Of a stretch of 64,000 bases of DNA, positions 23,113 to 35,215 are shown one piece after another. Within the stretch, counting starts at the first letter, position 1. Each line of letters begins with the position of its first letter. This stretch comes from Epichloe hybrida (Eukaryota; Ascomycota; Sordariomycetes; Hypocreales; Clavicipitaceae): contig JAFEKR010000005.1 in the NCBI GenBank assembly GCA_019022495.1, positions 1,054,001 to 1,118,000 of the forward strand, in the 5' to 3' direction. Under the pieces are notes generated by a model. It did no database searches, had not been told where the DNA came from, and saw nothing but the letters and a program-made list of their open reading frames with translations. A program made the translations under genes and the position numbers.

Positions 23113-26100
23113 TTAATAATTATTAAGCCCTAAAAGCTTAATAAAAACCTGATAAAGAGGTCTAGAAAGAGGTTTCGTAAGACCATCTGCAGGCATTGAC
23201 TTCGTATCTAGATATTCAATCTTAGCTAAACCCTCTAAAACCTATTGCCTAATATAGTTAAACTTTAGTAATGTATGCTTTGTACAACTATGTAAAGCAG
23301 GGTTATAAGCAGTAGTTATAGCGCCTTGATTATCGCAATATATCTGGATAGGGGGAGAAATAGGGGTTTTTAGCTCCTTAAATAAGCCCTAAAGCCACTG
23401 AAGCTCCCGGAAGGTCTCGCAGATAGCATCAGCTTCAGCTTCTAGTGTTGATAGAGCTATTGTACTAGCTTTCTTTGATTTCCAGCTAATAGGTCCGCCA
23501 GCTAGCTTGAATAGATAAGCATAGGTTAATTTTGAGGTCTTTTTATCCCCTGCAAAATCACTATCGCAATAACCTATTAGGCTTTTGCTAACTAAACCTT
23601 TAGGGTCTCCCCTATAGATAATAGCAAGGAATCTAGTCCCTAATAGATACCTTAGCAGATTTTTAGCTGCTTTTAGGTGTTCTATATAAGGGCTAGCTAG
23701 TGCAGTAGATAACCACTGTAGCGTGAAAGCTGTATCAGGCCTTGTAAGCAACATTAGGTACATTATAGTCCCTATAATACACTGATAAAGCTTGATTTCG
23801 CTAGCTATTAAAAGCTTAGTTATCTGCGTAGCTAAAACGCCTAGCTGAAGAGGTATGCTAATAGGCTTACTATCTAGCATATTAAATCGTTTTAAGGCTT
23901 CTAATATATACTAAGATTAATGAATTTTCAGTATTCTATTAGGCCTATCTCGTACAATTTAAACCCCTAAGAAGAATTCAGCAGGCCCCCTATCTTCTAT
24001 TGGATAGACTTTATGAAGTTCCTTTTTAAGCCTTTAGATATAAGATAAATCCGGTCCAATTAGAAGACAGTCATCAACGTACGTAATGACGAAGGTTTTG
24101 GTTGAAGGATTAAAAAAGATAGCTGGGTCAGATATTAAAGGGTTAAATCCTAGGGATTTAAGCACTAATATTAGCGCTTGTTGCCATTCCCTTGAGCTTT
24201 GTTTTAGGCCATATAAAGACTTCTGTAATAAAATTACTTGATCTTTAGAAGGTTTCCAGCCAAAACTTCTAGCTAATTTAGTTAGTTTAGGATTTGCCTC
24301 AAGGAATTCAATAAACCCTTCTAGAATAACCATATAAATCTGTTATTATAGCTTACTATTAAGAAAAGCTCCTATAAAATCGATTTGTTCGATTTCCCAG
24401 TTATTCCAAGCCGCTAGGGCTAGTAAAATCCTCCAGCTAGGGGGAATGCTTGTGGCAGCGAAGGTCTCTAGGTAATCTAGGCCTTCGATTTACATAAATC
24501 CCTTAGCAACGAGTCGAGCCTTATATTTTAAAGGATTATTTTCTTTATCCTTTTTAAGCTTATAAACAAGCCTATTCTTTAGTACTTTTCAGCCCTTAGG
24601 GATTTAATCTTTCCCTATAAATTTAAAAGTACCAGCCTTTAGAAGCTGTTCGTATTCCTTGTACGTAGCTTCTATCCATTTATCCCTTTCAGGGCTAGAT
24701 ATAGCCTGCTTCCAGGTCTTAGGCTCGGGGCTAATAGGATTCTTTTCCTTTAGCTTCTCCCGTACCTTAAAGCAGATTTCTTTTATAAAATCTAGAGAAG
24801 AAGGGGAACTAATATCAACATCCATAGGGTCGATATTAGGGTCGAAATCGATAATTTTGTCAAAATCAAGGTCCGAAGTCGAAATCTAATTTCCTAGTTA
24901 AGTTATAGGCTGCGCCTGTATGGGATCCGCTGGAATTAAGCCTTTAGGGGGTTCTTTGGGGCCTGTAGGTGGTTTTTCTTGACCTACAGGGATACCTATA
25001 TTATCTATAGGATAATCCTTTGAACCTTAGTCTAGATATTGTTGATTTTCATTTTCTAGATCATTTTCCCCCTCTAAAGGGTTATCCCCTATAGAAATCC
25101 TAGGTAAGCCTTTAGAAACAGGGCCTATAGGTTCTATAATCTTAATAAAGCTAGTCTTTATAACTAGCCTTTTAGAGGGGATATACACTAGGTAGGTGTT
25201 AGAACCTAGTGTAGCTAAAAGCCTTCCAGGGATAGTCCTAGCTACTAACTTCTAGGCTTTAGGTCGTTTTTCCAGGGGGATAAGAATCTCACAGTAAGAT
25301 CCTATAGCTCTAATACTACTAATATCAGTTGTATAAGGCTGATTTAGCTCCCTAGATAGCAGTTGTTCAGGGCTTTCATCCTTAGTGGTATTAGCAGTTA
25401 TATTAACTAGGTTAACAACTGCAGGTAATACAAAACACCATAAAAATAACGGTAATTTTGCCCACTAGATAGTAGCCCTTAATCGATCTAGAATAGTACG
25501 AATTGAACGTTCTGCTAATCCATTTTGCTCATAGATATAGGGACTAGAAGTCGTAAATTTAATCCCTTTAGAATTCAACCAAGCTTAACAACTAGAATCG
25601 ATTTCCTGGCCCCCATCAAAGTGAAGGTGCCTAGGATATTGACCTAGTTGATTTTTAAGCCCTCTAAAGAAGCCTTTAATAGCCTTATAAACAGTTGGGC
25701 CTTCCTTATTAGGTAATAAGATAACCCACTTATATCTAGTCTTTCAATCAACTAGAAATAAGCAAATTAACTGCTTATTGTACGGCATGGGGCTGATTTT
25801 TAGCGTATCCCCCTCTATTCGATCTAGAGCTCTTGGGGGGTCAGGGATAGCTAATTTCCTAGGTCTTCTAACTGCCTTAGATTAATCACAAGCAATACAT
25901 CTAAAATCCTTATCCTTAATTTTAGAAAAATCAGGGATTCCTTTAGTTATAAGGCTAGTTTTCTTTAGCAAAGGAAGACCTAGGTGCCCTAATCATACAT
26001 ACCATAGGCCAGCTAGTTCTAACAACCATTAATATTAAAGATCCTTAGGGTCTGAATTAGGATCTAGACTAGGGCCCTCTTCACTAGTCCCCTGCTGGGC

Positions 26101-28092
26101 CCCTTAAGAACCACAGGCCTCTTAGAGAGGTATTAGGGACCCTTTTCCTCCACTAGGGCCCTCTAACACCCCTAAATCTATTTCCTTAGATTTATAAGGG
26201 ACCCAACCTAGGGCTATAGGCAAAGAAGAAGGGACTAATTCCCCTAAATCATCCCATACGATTTCTTCAATATCATCATCATTTTCGTCGATTTCGTCTA
26301 AATCAGAAGCCCAATCCAGCTTTTTAGAGGGAATTTAAACCTCTATAGGGTAGCTAATCGGATAGCTATGACCCTTAAAAGCGGCGTAGGTAAAAGGTCG
26401 GATATAATGCGAATTATTACAGGGCCCTTTAGATAACTTAGGCGTAGATTGGTTTTTAACGTGGAAGAAAAAACCATGTTTTTCTATATCTAAGGTTGCA
26501 ATAAGAGACCTATCTTTAAGATAAAGTAGGTTTTTTATAAGGCAACCACCAGATATATAGTGCGTAAGTCCACTAACTATATTAACATCAAGCTAAGGAA
26601 AATATAGCGCATCTTTAAGCACTAAGGTCCTATATTTAGCTGGATTTTTCTGATATAGGACCTCAAAAACAGCACTACCGTGACCCTTAGCGTAAATAGG
26701 GCCACCACCAGTTATAATAGGGTCGGATTCCCCCTTTTTATAGGGGGTATAATCCCTAAAGACCTCCCTAGAATTAACAATATATACAGTTAAACCTGTA
26801 TCATATAATAGGGCCTTTTTCATGTCTTTACTGTAATAATTAAAACCATTTAAGGTTTTAATTTCTTGATTTTCATTATCCGATTCACTAGAGCTAGAAT
26901 CAGAGCTGCTATCACTAGAGCTCTTATAACTAGTCTTATGAAGGCTAGGCTTCTTGTACGGTTTAAGAGCACCGTTAGAAAGGTTGTAATTTCCTAGCAT
27001 AAAAGATCCCTCTCCAGAGGTCTCTTTATTATCCTTTTTATCTAATTTTTAACCTTTTTGCTTCTTCTTCTTCTTCTTCTTATTAGAAGAAGAATTAGAA
27101 TTAGAAGAGCCCTTATTTTCTTCAGAGCCTCCTTTCTTCTTCTAATCCTTAGGGGCCTTTTCTTTTTCTTTAGCACCCTTTTCAAGGTTTTTAGCCCTAT
27201 AATTCAGGGCTTTGGATACCGTAGATGACTTATCCCTCTGTTCTGCTAGAAGGTCTGCCATTAAAAATTGAAGATTTAGGGCTTCTAGGGGAGCCCCTAT
27301 AGCCCTATTCGTGCGCATGCTAAATCGTTGCCTCTTAGCCCACTGAGGGAAGGTTGATTTTAGGGATTGAAGATATTAATTAACCTGATCTATCGGAGCA
27401 ATCAGGACCCCTGAAATCAATAATCTAGCTAGTAGATTATTAAAGACTGCATTAAAGGACTCTAGAGTCCCCTTAAACTCTTGAAAATTCAGGTTATGAA
27501 ATTCTGAATATAGGGACCCCCTCTGGATTTCAACGCTATGTGAATATTGCCTTACAAGTAAATTATAGGCTTCTTCAGGTGATTTTTGCTAAGTTATAGC
27601 GGCTTAGGGTCCTTCTGTATAACTATCCCTTAGTAACATAAGGATAATAGCTTGATCTGGATCCCCTAGCGCCCTAGAACTCTCCGGATTATCTAGAAAA
27701 TTAGGCATGCCTAAAGCTCTAAATTGGATAGTTAGGGCTTGTTTCCATTGTTTGAAATTTTCAGCTCCTTTAAGCCTAGCAGTCTCTGGAAAACTATAAA
27801 CCCTTTTATTAAATTCCTTAATAATTGAATTATTAAAGGTTGCTTGTACAGAGCTAGATTCAGCTTGATTTTCTTGAACAGGCTGCTGATCTTGCTGCTA
27901 ACTAGCGGGCTTATTAGATTCCACACCCTCCATACGACTATTTACAGTTATAGATAGGCTTTCTAGCTTCTCTAATAACTAGTCTATAGTTTCTTGTTGC
28001 TTAATAGCCTACTCTTTTAGCTAGTTATTTAGAACCTCTTGCGCACTAGGGTCAGGGATAACAGGTCCCTTTCCCTTTCCTTTGGTATCCAT
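23113..28092 (-). pseudogene. A2 gag-pol polyprotein relic, single 1660-codon frame
   Basis: One uninterrupted reading frame register runs from ATG 28090-28092 to TAA 23113-23115 (4980 nt) with no frameshift, only substitution stops (TAG/TAA at former Trp/Gln). Order: Gag, Lys- and Ser-rich linkers, protease, integrase, RT with Tyr-Val-Asp-Asp intact at 24070-24081, and RNase H with Tyr-Cys-Asp-Ser-Asp at about 23562-23579 and Tyr-Cys-Asp-Asn near 23335. The common frame indicates that family A makes a single Gag-Pol protein rather than using a frameshift. As it stands it cannot give a full-length product. Confidence 0.82.
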
Positions 28093-28275
28093 TTTCCTTT
28101 TTATAGAAGGGAAAAGCTTCTATCTCGCGGGTCCTTCCTTTTTTATAGAAGGGAAGTCTTCTTCCTTTTTTATAGAAGGGAAGTCTTCTGTAGCCATAAT
28201 TGATTCCTTTTTATAGAAGGGAAAAGCTTCTTTCTCGCAGGTCCTTCCTTTTTTATAGAAGGGAAGTCTTCTGTA
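28093..28275 (-). repeat. Leader repeats with TATA-like cores (A2)
   Basis: Between gag ATG (28090-28092) and the primer site, five TTCC...GGAA imperfect palindromes with minus-strand TTCTATAAAAA(A)GGAA cores. One short unit is duplicated back to back (28133-28190), and the 84-bp period seen in A1 is present about twice. Copy number therefore differs between the two family members. Confidence 0.72.
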
Positions 28276-28317
28276 ATCGTACACAAAGTGACCTAAAAGG
28301 AATCTATAGTGATAGAG

Positions 28318-28332
28318 CCGGGCTCATAACCT
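28318..28332 (-). other. Primer-binding site of A2 (internal initiator-tRNA type)
   Basis: The minus strand reads GGTTATGAGCCCGGC directly after the 5' LTR. Twelve bases are complementary to the anticodon arm of initiator tRNA-Met. This is the cleaner of the two copies. Confidence 0.68.
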
Positions 28333-29155
28333 ATTGAAATGTAGGGAGCTAGTTGCCAGCTGGCAATAGCTGTACAGGTGCAAGCTCTACGGTTAGGGAC
28401 TAATAGGGCTACAACGTTGAATCAATTAACGCAACGCAACGGAAGGTTATGGTAGTTATCAACTAATAGAATTCAATTTAAATCACTTTTATAATATCTT
28501 ATAGAGCAATAGAATTGATTTTAGATACGTTGTACGAGCAATGCGGCTGTTGTTGGTTGAGAGGACTAGCTATCTAGCTAGTTGAAAAGATCTTCTTCCT
28601 CTCATAGACCTACCAACCGTATCGGTGGATCCGGGCCGCTAACGGGGTCTTACGGGCCACTTTTGATTTTCCGCAAAATTCATTTGTATGCAAAAACCAA
28701 AAAATCAACTCACTACCATACTAGCTAGCAACCCGTATGCACCAACTTTTGGTCCAAAAAATAACCTTGTATAAAGAGAAAGCCCTATCTTCAAGCTTCA
28801 ATTTGCTATATATAAAACTTTTGTACGACCTCTAGATAAAGAGAAAATCACTGTCAAAGATAGCTATAGGGTAAGTTATGTGTAGGGTAACCTGCTTACG
28901 TCACCCTAGCTTACGTCACCCTAGCTTACCTAATTACTAGTAGCGTGGTTGTAGCCACACTTATAGCCACAATGCAATTGACTAATTAGTCATCCACACG
29001 GTCGGTCGCAGCTGTTGACAGCTGCGACGCAGCCATTGATAGCTGCCCTCGCGACCGTTGACAGCTGCAGTGCAGCTGTCAGACTTGCAAAGCAAGCTAG
29101 TAATAAGAAGGTTCTTTAACTAGAAAAGGGCTAAAAATAAGTCTTATTTTTAACA
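28333..29155 (-). repeat. 5' LTR of element A2
   Basis: 823 bp, followed by the target duplication CCTTA. Closest to 22080-22903, with only scattered C/T and G/A differences between them, so this pair is the youngest in the window. Confidence 0.87.
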
Positions 29156-29160
29156 CCTTA

Positions 29161-31480
29161 AAAGCTACTTAACTAGTAATTACCTTAATAAGCATTAAAT
29201 AAGTGGTTAAGAGATAATAAGCTTTAATAGAGTTACTTACTAGAAGAGCTAGAAGCTTTAATAACTTACCTATGAGTTTTTAGATGTAAAGTATTCATAA
29301 TAATGTGAAGTAAGCTTTATAAGGCAGGACTAAAGCTTACTTAGAGAGCTTACATCAGATACCTTACTAAATACGTTTCCTCCACGCAATACCTGATTTA
29401 GGTACTAATGATAAAGAGAAGCTGCTAGTTCTTATTAAGCCACGTTACCTTTAATAAGTCTATCTTCTATACTTAAGAAAGAGGCCTATTATTAACTATA
29501 AAAGAGGTTAAAAAAAGATGCCTTAAAGAGCTAGTTAAGGATAATAAGGATAAAAGCTCTAATGTAAGGCTTCTATAGATAGCGTACCCTCTATTACTAT
29601 AATAACCACTTAATTAGCTTTAATAGGCAGAAACTCCTACTAGTTATAATTAATAAGATTATAAAGAAAAGGAAAAAGAAAGTTAAGAAATAAATTTACT
29701 AACTCCTCTGAAGTTACTAGGGAAATTCCTAGATTTCTGGATTATATACTATTAAGTATTAATAATTTGCTTAACCTACCTAATAGCAGTAATAATTATA
29801 AAATATTAGCAAATCTAGAAAATCATAATAATCTTAAAGCATTCGCTATAGCCTTTAAGCTAGGACCTAAGAGTAAAGAAAAGCCTTATATATCTAGGCT
29901 TCCTCCTCCCCTAGCTTATTATAATTATTTAGCTAGTTATCTAAAAGAAAAAGAATTCTATAAAGTATAAGATAAAGAATATAATAGAATTATTAATAGA
30001 AAGGTAGCTAAGAAGGTATCTAGAACTAAAGTCCCTTTATATATAAAGCTTCTAGGCCTTACTTAGGTTTTCTTATATAAATTAAATAAGCAAGGTTACC
30101 TCCTATAATATAAAGCTTATCTCTATGTTCTTAGAAATTATTAACTAAAGAGTTATCTATTAACTTAGGTAGTAACCCTAGCTACTAATACTTTTAGGCT
30201 ATTTATAGCTATTATATACTACTTTAATCTTAAAGCACACTAGTATAACTTTATTATAGTATTCCTAAATTTAGACCTTAATAAAGAGATTTATTATAAG
30301 ATACCTCTAGGCTATAAAGATAAATAAGCTTATCTAAAGCTTCTTAGAGTAATCTATAGGCTATAGAGAGCGCCTCTTCTATAAATAAAAGAGCTAATTA
30401 GCTAGCTAATTAGTAAAGGCTTTATATAAATCTTTAAAGATATTTATGTGTTTATTAAGGATAAGTTAATTATCTTCTTCTATATAAATAACCTTATTAC
30501 CCTCTTTACTAAAGGGAAATCATATTTATATAATAAATTTAAGGTAAGACTCTTTATAAAGTATAATATAAAGGACCTTAAAGAGCTATAATAGTTCCTA
30601 GGCATTAAAATTATTAAAGATTATACTAATAGAAAGGTATAGCTTAATTAGAAGTCCTATTAGGATAAAGCTACTACTAAATTTAATATAAAGATCCCTT
30701 AATAAAGACCTATAGCCCTAATAACTACTATACTACTAAAACCTTTTAAAGGAGAGGTTAGCGCTTAAGATCTTAAGAGGTATTAATCTTTAATTAGAAC
30801 CTTACTATATCTAATAATAGTCTTAAGACCTAATATTACTTTTATAGCCTTATAACTCTTATAATTCCTATAAAACCTAGGGCTATAGTATATAGAAGTA
30901 GCTAAAAGAGCCCTTAAGTATAGGTATATATAGGTAAACCTAGTAATTAAATATAGTAGTAATAACTCTAAATTAGAGGTATATAGTAATACCTCCTTTA
31001 CTAATAATACTATAATATAAAAGAGCTTATAAGGCTATATTATAAAGCTTTCTAAAGAACCTATACTCTTTAAGATAAGTAAGTAAGCTACTATAATAAC
31101 TTTATTAACTAAAGTAAAGCTCCTAGCACTTTCTTATTATAGTAAAGAGCTTATAGCTTTTAGATAATTATATTAAGAGGTTAGGCTATACCTAGGAGAT
31201 AACACGCTTAAAATTAAATATAATAACATATAGATAATTCGCCTCCTTAAGGAAGAATTTATTAAGCTTATTATAAAGCTTTAGTATATAAATATTTATT
31301 ACTACTAGCTTTATTAAGAGGTTATAAAGGGAACCTTTAATATTACCTAGATTATTACTAAAGAGATAATTATAAATAGCTTTATAAAGCCTCTTATAAG
31401 AAATACTTTTATAAGCTTCTATAAGGTATTAAGGCTTATATAACTACCCTCTAGTATGCTTAGTAAAGAACCTAAAGAAT
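29161..31480 (+). pseudogene. Element C RT-RNase H relic (downstream half)
   Basis: Continues the element after the A2 insertion. From about 30010 the plus strand reads as Copia reverse transcriptase. The catalytic box at 30481-30492 is Tyr-Ile-Asn-Asn, with both Asp codons turned to Asn by G-to-A changes. RNase H relics follow to about 31480, including Glu-Val-Tyr-Ser-Asn-Thr near 30978 for the first catalytic Asp. A 67-codon open stretch at 29767-29970 lies between integrase and RT and is only a stop-free fragment of this relic. Confidence 0.7.
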
Positions 31481-31636
31481 AAGTATTACATAATAACCTT
31501 AAATTAAATAAGATTATAATAAATTAACTACTTTTTACACTATAGAATTAATTTAAATATTATAGGATTAATTTAACTAATTTAATTAATTTAGATTTAT
31601 TATAGGGAACCTTAAATAAGGTCCCCTAGGGGGGTG

Positions 31637-31888
31637 TGTTATACCTATAAGGGTATAATTAATCCTTACTATATAATAGTCTTACTACTTAACTAGCTAA
31701 GATAAGAGTTTACCTCTAGCTAGTTATTTTCTATAATCTCTATAACCGTATAGTATATTTTAGCACTATATTAGCACCTTACCTATAGTAAAGGTACTTA
31801 GGTATTTAAGCTATAGTTCGCACCCTCTTACAGGGTTAGACAACTTAATAGAGGTGGTCACATTGAACCCTAGCTTCGCGGTCCAACA
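31637..31888 (+). repeat. 3' LTR of element C
   Basis: 252 bp, TGTTA...CCAACA. Its last ~60 bp are intact while the same part of the left copy is RIP-mutated. Its right edge is the border to gene-bearing DNA. Confidence 0.88.
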
Positions 31889-32544
31889 CTTCCGAGTACC
31901 CCGCGATGGCTTCGGACGACAACAATGCGGGCTTGTCCCCGCCTCTTTGCAGGTTGCCTGACTGACTTCACTGATGAACGTGCGAGGACGCTACCCTGCA
32001 CCCCGCTGCTTCGACCCCGAGCACACTGCATCAAGAGCATGTGTGCCATGACAAAGGAGTTGCAGGTTTACAAAATCCGGTCATGTCGCGCCCAGATGCA
32101 ACCAAGTATCGTGCATGTCACGCGCATGATCCAAATGCGATGCTGGCGTGCAGACGTAGACGTAGACGCAGACGCAGACAGACGCCAGACACACATCGAT
32201 AAGCGCAGCGCAGCTGACCGGCCACTGATTTGTGCGTACATTGTCCCCTGTGCCTTGCGACAGCAGGAGCCAACGCGCTTCGGAAAGCACCTTCGCCACA
32301 CGCAGTCCTCTTCCCCGGGAATAGTAACGAACTCCCAGGGAATCGTTCGGTTCTCACGAAACTCGCAAGATTTGCACTGATGGCCGCAAAGCGTCGCAAA
32401 GCGTAGTTATATAGTTGTATGCATACAATACATTCATCAAGATGGCATGCCGTAGCCATGTAGTCATTTTTACGTCATAACAACATTTGCATGTGCATGT
32501 GAACCCCCCACCGCCCAAACTCCTCGCACGAGTAAGAAGCAAAG
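31889..32544. other. Intergenic, start of gene-bearing DNA
   Basis: Normal base composition begins at the CTTCC duplication. No gene seen. A short imperfect repeat of GTAGAC/GCAGAC lies at about 32153-32182. It probably includes the 3' UTR of the MFS gene ending at 32545. Confidence 0.5.
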
Positions 32545-34483
32545 CTAACCCTCCTCTTCGTCGCCGTGCTCATCCCAGTCGTCGCTCTCCAGACCACGGC
32601 CACGTATAAACAGCGAGAGGCACCAGCCCAAGAGAGTGAGGCCACCGAAGAGACTCCACGCGAGAGCCTCGCCGTGGGGACGAATGTTCACCGAGAGGGT
32701 GAACAAGCCGCCGGAGACGAAGGGTCCAATACTTCTCCCGAGAGCGGATAGAGTCTGCGCTACGCCGTTCAGTGTGCCGAGACTGGCATGCGATGGGGCC
32801 GAGTTTGTGATCTCGAGGGTCGAGGTTAGCCAGCCTTGTTGACGAGGGGGTTAAAAGAAACAAGAAAAGAAGAAAGAGAACATGAGGGAAAACACGATGG
32901 GAATGGGAAGAGCAATGTTGATCAAGGGAGGGAAACACACTCACGAGCAACATGACGCTGGACAAACCGCCCACAGCGCAAACGTTCTTCAGCACCAGCA
33001 CCACGGCCAACTCGGCGTACAGCCATAGCCTTCCGGTCGCGATGCCAAAGGGGGGGCGCTCGTCGTCGAGATAGCCCACCCAGGGCATCAGTAGGAGACT
33101 GATGCCGAGGCCGAGGAGGGCGAATCTGTAGGATCCCAGGTTCCCCATCCTGGACTTGATGGGCTGGAAGAGGAAGGCTTGGAACAGGATGGTGGCGAGA
33201 CCGGCCGCGCTTAGGCTGAAGCCGATGTTGGAGGGGCTGAGATTGCGACCAGTTGGGGCGGGGGACGATGCGAAGATGGGATATAAGCTGTTGAAACTGA
33301 TGTTGGAGAGCTGGAACACGAGATAGGTGGACAGGAGTATGAGGGTGGTATGGTTGAGGAGGTCCTTCCACACGGGTCTTTCGTTGCCGTTGCCGTCGCC
33401 GTTGCCGGCACTGCCGTCGTCGGACTTGATGGCCTCGCCGTCCGACGACGATGCAGACGATGCAGACGATGCCGACGACGCAGAGAACAGGAGAGGTTGC
33501 TGGGTAGCCGACGCTTCTGCGAGGCGCGAGCTCCAGGACGCTCTGTGGTCATCAGGTCCGTCGGAGCCACCAACCCATCTGACCAGCCTCGTGACCCAGG
33601 CTGGCCTCCAGGGACTCGCGCCGCTCTCGTCGAGCGTCTCCTCGAACCAGACGCCCACGGCAACGACGCTCAGGCCCAGCATCGCGGCGCCGAGCACATT
33701 CGGCCCCAGGTAGGGATGCTCGTCGCCCAACTTGTTGACCAGGAAGCCGCCGACCGCGGGACCAGTGATGCTGCCCAGGGAGTAAATCACCGGCAAATAG
33801 GTGAAGGCGCGGCTCTGGTTCGACCGGTCCGTGACTTCGCCCAGGACGGTCGGCACGCAGGCGGCGTTGCCGTTGAGCATGCCCATGAGCGCGTGGACGA
33901 GCACCATCTGCCAGTACTGCCTGCAGAAGCCGAACGCGCAGAAGCAGCACATGAGCGAGAACGTGCCGGCCACGAGGACGGGCTTCCGCCCCACGATGTC
34001 GCTCGCGTATCCCCACAGGAAGTTGGTAGATAGCTGGGCCAGCGCAAACGCACTGGCGAGCGTGCCGACGTACAAGCCGCCCTTTTGATCGGGCACACCG
34101 GGCATCGAGGCCACCATTGCGGGGAGATATGGTCCGATGGAGTTCAGGGCCGTCTGCTCGGAGAGCGACAGGAAGGCCAGGAGCAGCAGCTGCCGCACTG
34201 GCAGGGGTGTCTCGTCGTCGTCGTCGTCGCGGCCACGGTCGTCGGGCGACGAGGACCGGGAGGAGGCAGAACTCGACTGGGAGCTGGGGATGGGAGCTTC
34301 CAGGGGCGTCTTGGGCGGCTGGACGGGGAACGTCTGGTATCGATGGGTGGACGTCTGGCGGCGGAACGAGGCTATCGACGGGATGGGGGCGCCGGCGTGG
34401 AATGACCCTGTTGATGCTTGTCTGGTGGCCGCGTCGTGCTCTGGCAGAACCACCAGCTTGGGTCGGCTCGGATGTCTCGTCAT
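32545..34483 (-). CDS. MFS transporter, DHA1/ZIFL-like
   Basis: Exons 34483-32945 and 32811-32545 (601 aa), intron 32812-32944 with GTGAGT donor. I placed the acceptor so that Met-Leu-Leu joins Ile-Thr-Asn-Ser-Ala-Pro, a conserved junction in this transporter group. Without splicing the frame runs into a stop-poor nonsense tail. Features: disordered N-terminus (1-95) with an acidic Asp run at 86-90, first six membrane segments about 97-280, motif A-type Gly-x-x-Ser-Asp-x-x-Gly-Arg-Lys at 158-167, a long Ser/Ala-rich cytoplasmic loop (282-370), second half 375-580, acidic C-terminus. Probably a plasma or vacuolar membrane proton antiporter. The substrate cannot be read from the sequence. Confidence 0.88.
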
Positions 34484-35215
34484 GATTGGGGTCGCCCGAG
34501 AACGAGCACTGTATGTAGGAAAAACGAACGAACCCGCTGGTTTCCGATTCGATTCGATTCGATTCAGCTCGTGACAGCTCGTGACAGCTTCGATTCGATT
34601 CGATTCAGCTCGACTCAGCTCGATTCAGCTCGATCAGCTCGATTCAGATCGTTCCAGCTCTTCAGATTCGTCCCTTTGCGAGGCCTCTAGGAAGCGTTGG
34701 TCAACACTCAACAATGAGAGAGTACCGTGAGGGACCGAACCGGACCGCGCGGTGCGTCGCGTCACACGCAGCTCAAAAGGGCGCACGACTTACGCGGGCG
34801 ATGGCATTATTTCGGAGGGAGACGAAGTCACTTGAGGTCACTTGGGCGAAAACAGTGAGATGCAAAGACATGGGGGGGGGGGGGGGGAAGGGGGGAACTT
34901 CAGTCATTGACGGCCGACGAGGTCTGGTGCGTTTTTGATGAGCCTCATCTGCATCATTGATTGGACGACGTCACCAGCGTGCTGGTGCTGGTGCTGGTGC
35001 TGGTGCTGCCAAGGTGTGGGGAGGGGGGGAGGGGTGGGTGGACGCCTCCGCCTCACAGGGAAACAGGGAATTTGCGAATTTGGACATGGACGGGTGGCCG
35101 CTTCCAGCTAGACAAGATGCTGTTCTCCGGCTTTCATGATGCGCACCAACTCGAATAATATTTCTGAAATGCAAGAGAAAATCGCATGGTTCGAAACATT
35201 TACCCAACCGTCTGT
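34484..35215. other. Intergenic with simple repeats
   Basis: Upstream region of the minus-strand MFS gene and 3' flank of the flavohemoglobin gene. Holds a degenerate GATTC/AGCTC repeat cluster (34547-34660), a G-run near 34872-34898 and a GGTGCT hexamer run (34981-35010). No gene seen. Confidence 0.55.

Larger units (their letters stand above)
22080..29155 (-). mobile_element. Ty1/Copia LTR retrotransposon, element A2 (nested in C)
   Basis: Second copy of family A, minus orientation: 5' LTR 28333-29155, primer site 28318-28332, leader repeats 28093-28275, gag-pol 23113-28092, purine-rich tract 22904-22913, 3' LTR 22080-22903. Target duplication CCTTA at 22075-22079 and 29156-29160, inside the integrase relic of element C, so A2 inserted after C. 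It keeps sequence that A1 lost (110 bp at about 24898-25007 and 12 bp near 26350) and the catalytic RT Asp pair, but still carries many RIP stops, so it is not autonomous as written. Confidence 0.9.
19342..31888 (+). mobile_element. Ty1/Copia LTR retrotransposon, element C, split by A2
   Basis: 252-bp LTRs at 19342-19593 and 31637-31888 and a perfect target duplication CTTCC (19337-19341, 31889-31893). Without the A2 insertion the element is about 5.5 kb. A G-rich tract (AGGGGGGTG) precedes the right LTR. After the left LTR, TAGTAGTAA (19594-19602) can be read as RIP-altered TGGTAGCAA, the usual site for the CCA end of initiator tRNA-Met. Relics in order: Gag knuckle, protease, integrase (to 22079), then RT and RNase H (29161-31480). 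Distinct LTR family from A and B. Confidence 0.88.

Noticed and set aside
32081..32542. Several overlapping frames of 60-150 codons on both strands
   Set aside because: No domains, mutually overlapping, next to a transposon border. Read as random frames in GC-balanced DNA.
33350..34033. 227-codon plus-strand frame opposite the first MFS gene
   Set aside because: Antisense shadow of a GC-rich coding exon with clear MFS motifs on the other strand.
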